Source: Alitta virens (lineage: Eukaryota > Annelida > Polychaeta > Phyllodocida > Nereididae). From it: a stretch of DNA of 64,000 nt. The position numbers and the translations under genes are program-made. Positions within the stretch are counted from its first letter, which is position 1. The number at the start of each line of letters is the position of its first letter. The notes beneath the pieces were generated by a model. It did not search any database. It saw only the letters and a program-made list of their open reading frames with translations, and had not been told where the DNA came from. Shown one piece after another: positions 61,223 through 64,000 of the stretch. The stretch is taken from contig OW028581.1 of NCBI GenBank assembly GCA_932294295.1, forward strand, positions 10,933,526 to 10,997,525. The letters run 5' to 3'.

Positions 61223-61482
61223 GATATCTTTCTTGCTTTCTTTCTGTTATTTTGCTTTTCTCTAATAACGTATTTACCCTTCACACCAACAATACAATAT
61301 GCATTATAATAATTTTTTTTATTATAATATTTTAAAACAACTTTTTTTCAGTATGATCTGCTACTTGTGTAAAAAAAGATGAAGTTCCGTCAATTGCCAT
61401 CAAGCAAACAGCCGCTTACTATGAACTGTTAATAACAACAAACTGAGTTGAGCATCATATTGTACGCTGTTATCTGTATACA

Positions 61483-61611
61483 ATGGACATCGAGGATTGC
61501 GAGACTACTAGCAGTGGAGGGGGTAGTCAGATTAGGAGGGGGGGTGTTAATTGGCTATTAGATAACGGAGGAATGCCTGACCTCTGGGGAGAACATGATA
61601 AACTATTAAGG
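61483..61611 (+). CDS. Hypothetical first exon
   Basis: ATG followed by 43 codons (MDIEDCETTSSGGGSQIRRG ... WGEHDKLLR) ending at a plausible donor AAGG|GTAAAG. It reads to a stop at 61704 if unspliced. No homology is recognised and no partner exon was found in the window. It may be chance. Confidence 0.22.
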
Positions 61612-61984
61612 GTAAAGTTGTATCATTACCATTCTGTCGGGAATGCTAGAAATTATGAAAACAAACTCTTACGAGCACTTTTTTACCCTTTCGATCACTT
61701 TTGAAGAAAAAATTCATGAGTAAACTAGAGACACTGGGTTAACTTTTAGTGATGGTTTGAGTCGATAGGGCAATTGTAACATATTCAAAAAAATGTTTGA
61801 AGGTGAAAATCAGCCTCATAGCGTTACCACAGGAGTGTAATGGTCCTTGCAGACCTGCCTATCATTACCAATGGTAGCGGTAGAGCGCTACTATTTCATG
61901 ATAATTCACTCTCGACTGATTATCAAACTTGATCACGATCATTTGCCTTCCCGGAAGTCCGCTAGGTGTAAAATGCAGACCAGC

Positions 61985-62893
61985 GGTAAACCTTGGAGGA
62001 ATTAGAGAAGGAGAGGACACTTTGGTACATCAAAGGTAGAATCATGGTCGCTCCAAAAGCTTAATGACCTAAGGAACCGCCCCTAATTGGGGGGCAATTG
62101 TGCAACAATATGCATGAAATATACATATTTATCTGTTTTCAACCAATTTTTTATATTGCATGATATACATATAACTTTTTTATCCTGAGCACTTAAGCAC
62201 TAAAAACACAGACTGAGTATGGTATTTGGTGGACAACACTCTTATGGATAATACACTTAATTTGAATTCACTTAGATGCTTAGTTATTAAGATATAGCTG
62301 GATTAATGTCATTAGTATGTTTTTGTGTTTATTATAATATTAAGCAGACTTGCCACAGAAAGCCGTGAATGTAGGTTATATCATTTTGATGGCCAGAATA
62401 TTTAGTTTCATCTAAGCACAATTGCATTGTGTGGGTATTTGTGGGTTTTATGTAATGACAGTTTTAATAACAAATTCCTAAATCTTTCTCATTTATTTTC
62501 GTTTAACTATACCTCCACCAAAAATGCTTTGATTTTCACCAAAGAAGAATCTTATTGTAGAACACAAAACTGGCTTTTGTGGTAATGAAATAGATACATT
62601 TAATTGGGTTAATAACTAAACAGTACCATTTCTGCTGAGTATAGTTCATACTAATTAGTAGGAGATTCAACATAAAGGGCCACTGCCTCCCCCCAGCCAG
62701 GCTAAGCCAGCGCGACGCTGATTGCACACAAGAACTTTTATTGCCCTGATGCTTAATTGCTTAAAATGACGATTTCAAAGGCCAACTAAGAGAAAACCTG
62801 TGAAATCTGAGGAAATACAGACTTTCATTAGGGCATGCTCATGTTGCAAATTCCGAGTGTCCTCTCCTTCTCTAATTCCTCCAAGGGTAAACC
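61985..62893. mobile_element. Non-autonomous DNA transposon, 909 bp
   Basis: Inverted termini of about 37 bp: left GGTAAACCTTGGAGGAATTA..., right the reverse of GGTTTACCCTTGGAGGAATT... They share GAGAAGGAGAGGACAC. No transposase. Confidence 0.7.
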
Positions 62894-63519
62894 AATCAAA
62901 AATGTGGGTAGAGAGTAGCTGGGTAGTGGGTAGACGCGAATAGGCATGGTGCTATATATATATATGGCTTGTATTATGAAACTACCGCAACTTGACATCT
63001 AGTTAACATTTTTTCAACATTTAAACAGATTCTGGTATCCCTGGGTGAGTGAAAATTGGCTATGAGTAATTTAATACAAAGGTATATCAATTTGGTGTTT
63101 CATGAGATAATTAGTTATAAACTAAAAAAGTTGTTTTTCTTGAAAATTAAAAAAGTGGAACCAGTTTTTTTTATTTACTTTTTTTTTTTATCTGATAGCA
63201 TCTAAATACCACATTTTATTGTATCTCACATTTCCCATGCATGGGGGTTAAAAACAAAAGAATAAATACATAAGAAAAATTACTGTTTAATTTAGTAGAA
63301 ATTATACATATATATATGGCTATTGCAAACTAATTTTATAAATTGATTGTATAAATTAATGCAATAACACAAATGTGCATACACAATAAGAAGTATGGTG
63401 CCAGACAAAGGGAGGATGCAAAGATATTATGCATATTTTACTGAATTGGATAGAACTTACATTTCAGGATTGTATAAGGTTAGAAAATGCATGAAGTGTT
63501 AATTAAGAATCATGTGCCT

Positions 63520-64000
63520 TAACTTATATGAGCTACAAACCAGCTGTATTTCATTATTCACAATATATTACCTAAGTTATTTCATATATTGTAGAAAAAA
63601 GTTCAAGTTTAAGTTCAGTTTATTTCCAAAATAGTCCTGGTAATAAAGATATTTCAACCAAGATATTTCAACGTGAAGATATTCATTGATGACAACTTTG
63701 GGGTAGATGCCAAAAAAACATTGAAAAGTTGTGTCATATATTGTAGCAAAAAGTTCACATAAATACTGTCTAAATCCTGTAGAAATGCACCACTTATATA
63801 ATATATAATAAAATATAGCAAAAAAAATTAATTGTACGGTATATGGAACATAATCAGAATTATCCGGCATCTAATTACTAGATTTATTCAGTTTGATCAT
63901 GGTTGCAATTGACTGCTTAAGAAAGATGGCCATCTGGCAAATGTAGGTAGCCACTGTTGGCAGATTATGGACGGTAATTCAACAGAGGAGTGAAAGAATG
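63520..64000 (+). repeat. Start of a further array segment at the window edge
   Basis: Matches 44850-45318, the spacer that precedes copy G (and, in its first part, 34.0-34.1 kb). By this alignment the next ubiquitin-like exon would begin about 230 bases beyond the window. Confidence 0.75.

Overview
The window is animal genomic DNA: AT-rich, with spliced genes (GT-AG introns), dense DNA transposons, MITEs, tRNA-derived SINEs, CR1/L2-like LINE pieces, a tyrosine-recombinase retroelement fragment and many tetranucleotide microsatellites. This mix fits a marine invertebrate, possibly a deuterostome such as an echinoderm or hemichordate. The species assignment is inference only.

Layout. (1) 1-6.1 kb: repeat-rich flank with paired MITEs and a fold-back element with long compound inverted repeats. 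(2) 6.1-17 kb, minus strand: one gene of at least seven coding exons for a single-pass membrane protein of about 1130 residues. It has a signal peptide, a very long acidic disordered extracellular part with recurring short hydrophobic 'PLG' islands, one transmembrane helix and a cytoplasmic tail of about 230 residues. Its ATG exon was not found. (3) 17-21.3 kb: repeats, with no recognised gene. (4) 21.4-32.1 kb, plus strand: exons of a BTB-BACK protein like the N-terminal half of BTBD1/2/3/6, but with no PHR domain following. (5) 33-58 kb, plus strand: about twelve related exon copies encoding a ubiquitin-like (beta-grasp) domain plus a C-terminal beta-rich tail. Five are intact (33275, 37298, 42400, 45552, 50267), one carries a compensated frameshift, and the rest are broken, truncated, inverted or relic. 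(6) 58.4-64 kb: a third, mostly eroded copy of the duplicated block. It stops at the window edge about 230 bp before another copy would be expected.

How the parts may work together. The BTB-BACK exons end in phase 0, the 33-codon exon at 32036 is phase 0-0, and four of the five intact ubiquitin-like exons start in phase 0 after an identical TTTCAG|GTGACCATC acceptor; the fifth (42400) has a related one (TTTCAG|GTTAATGTC). The simplest reading is a BTB-BACK stem spliced to one of several alternative ubiquitin-like terminal exons, in the style of lola or mod(mdg4). The array would grow by duplication of blocks of about 13 kb. BTB-BACK proteins are usually CUL3 substrate adaptors, so swapping a ubiquitin-like module into the substrate-binding position would be an unusual and possibly undescribed architecture. 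This rests on sequence reading only; no transcript evidence is available here.
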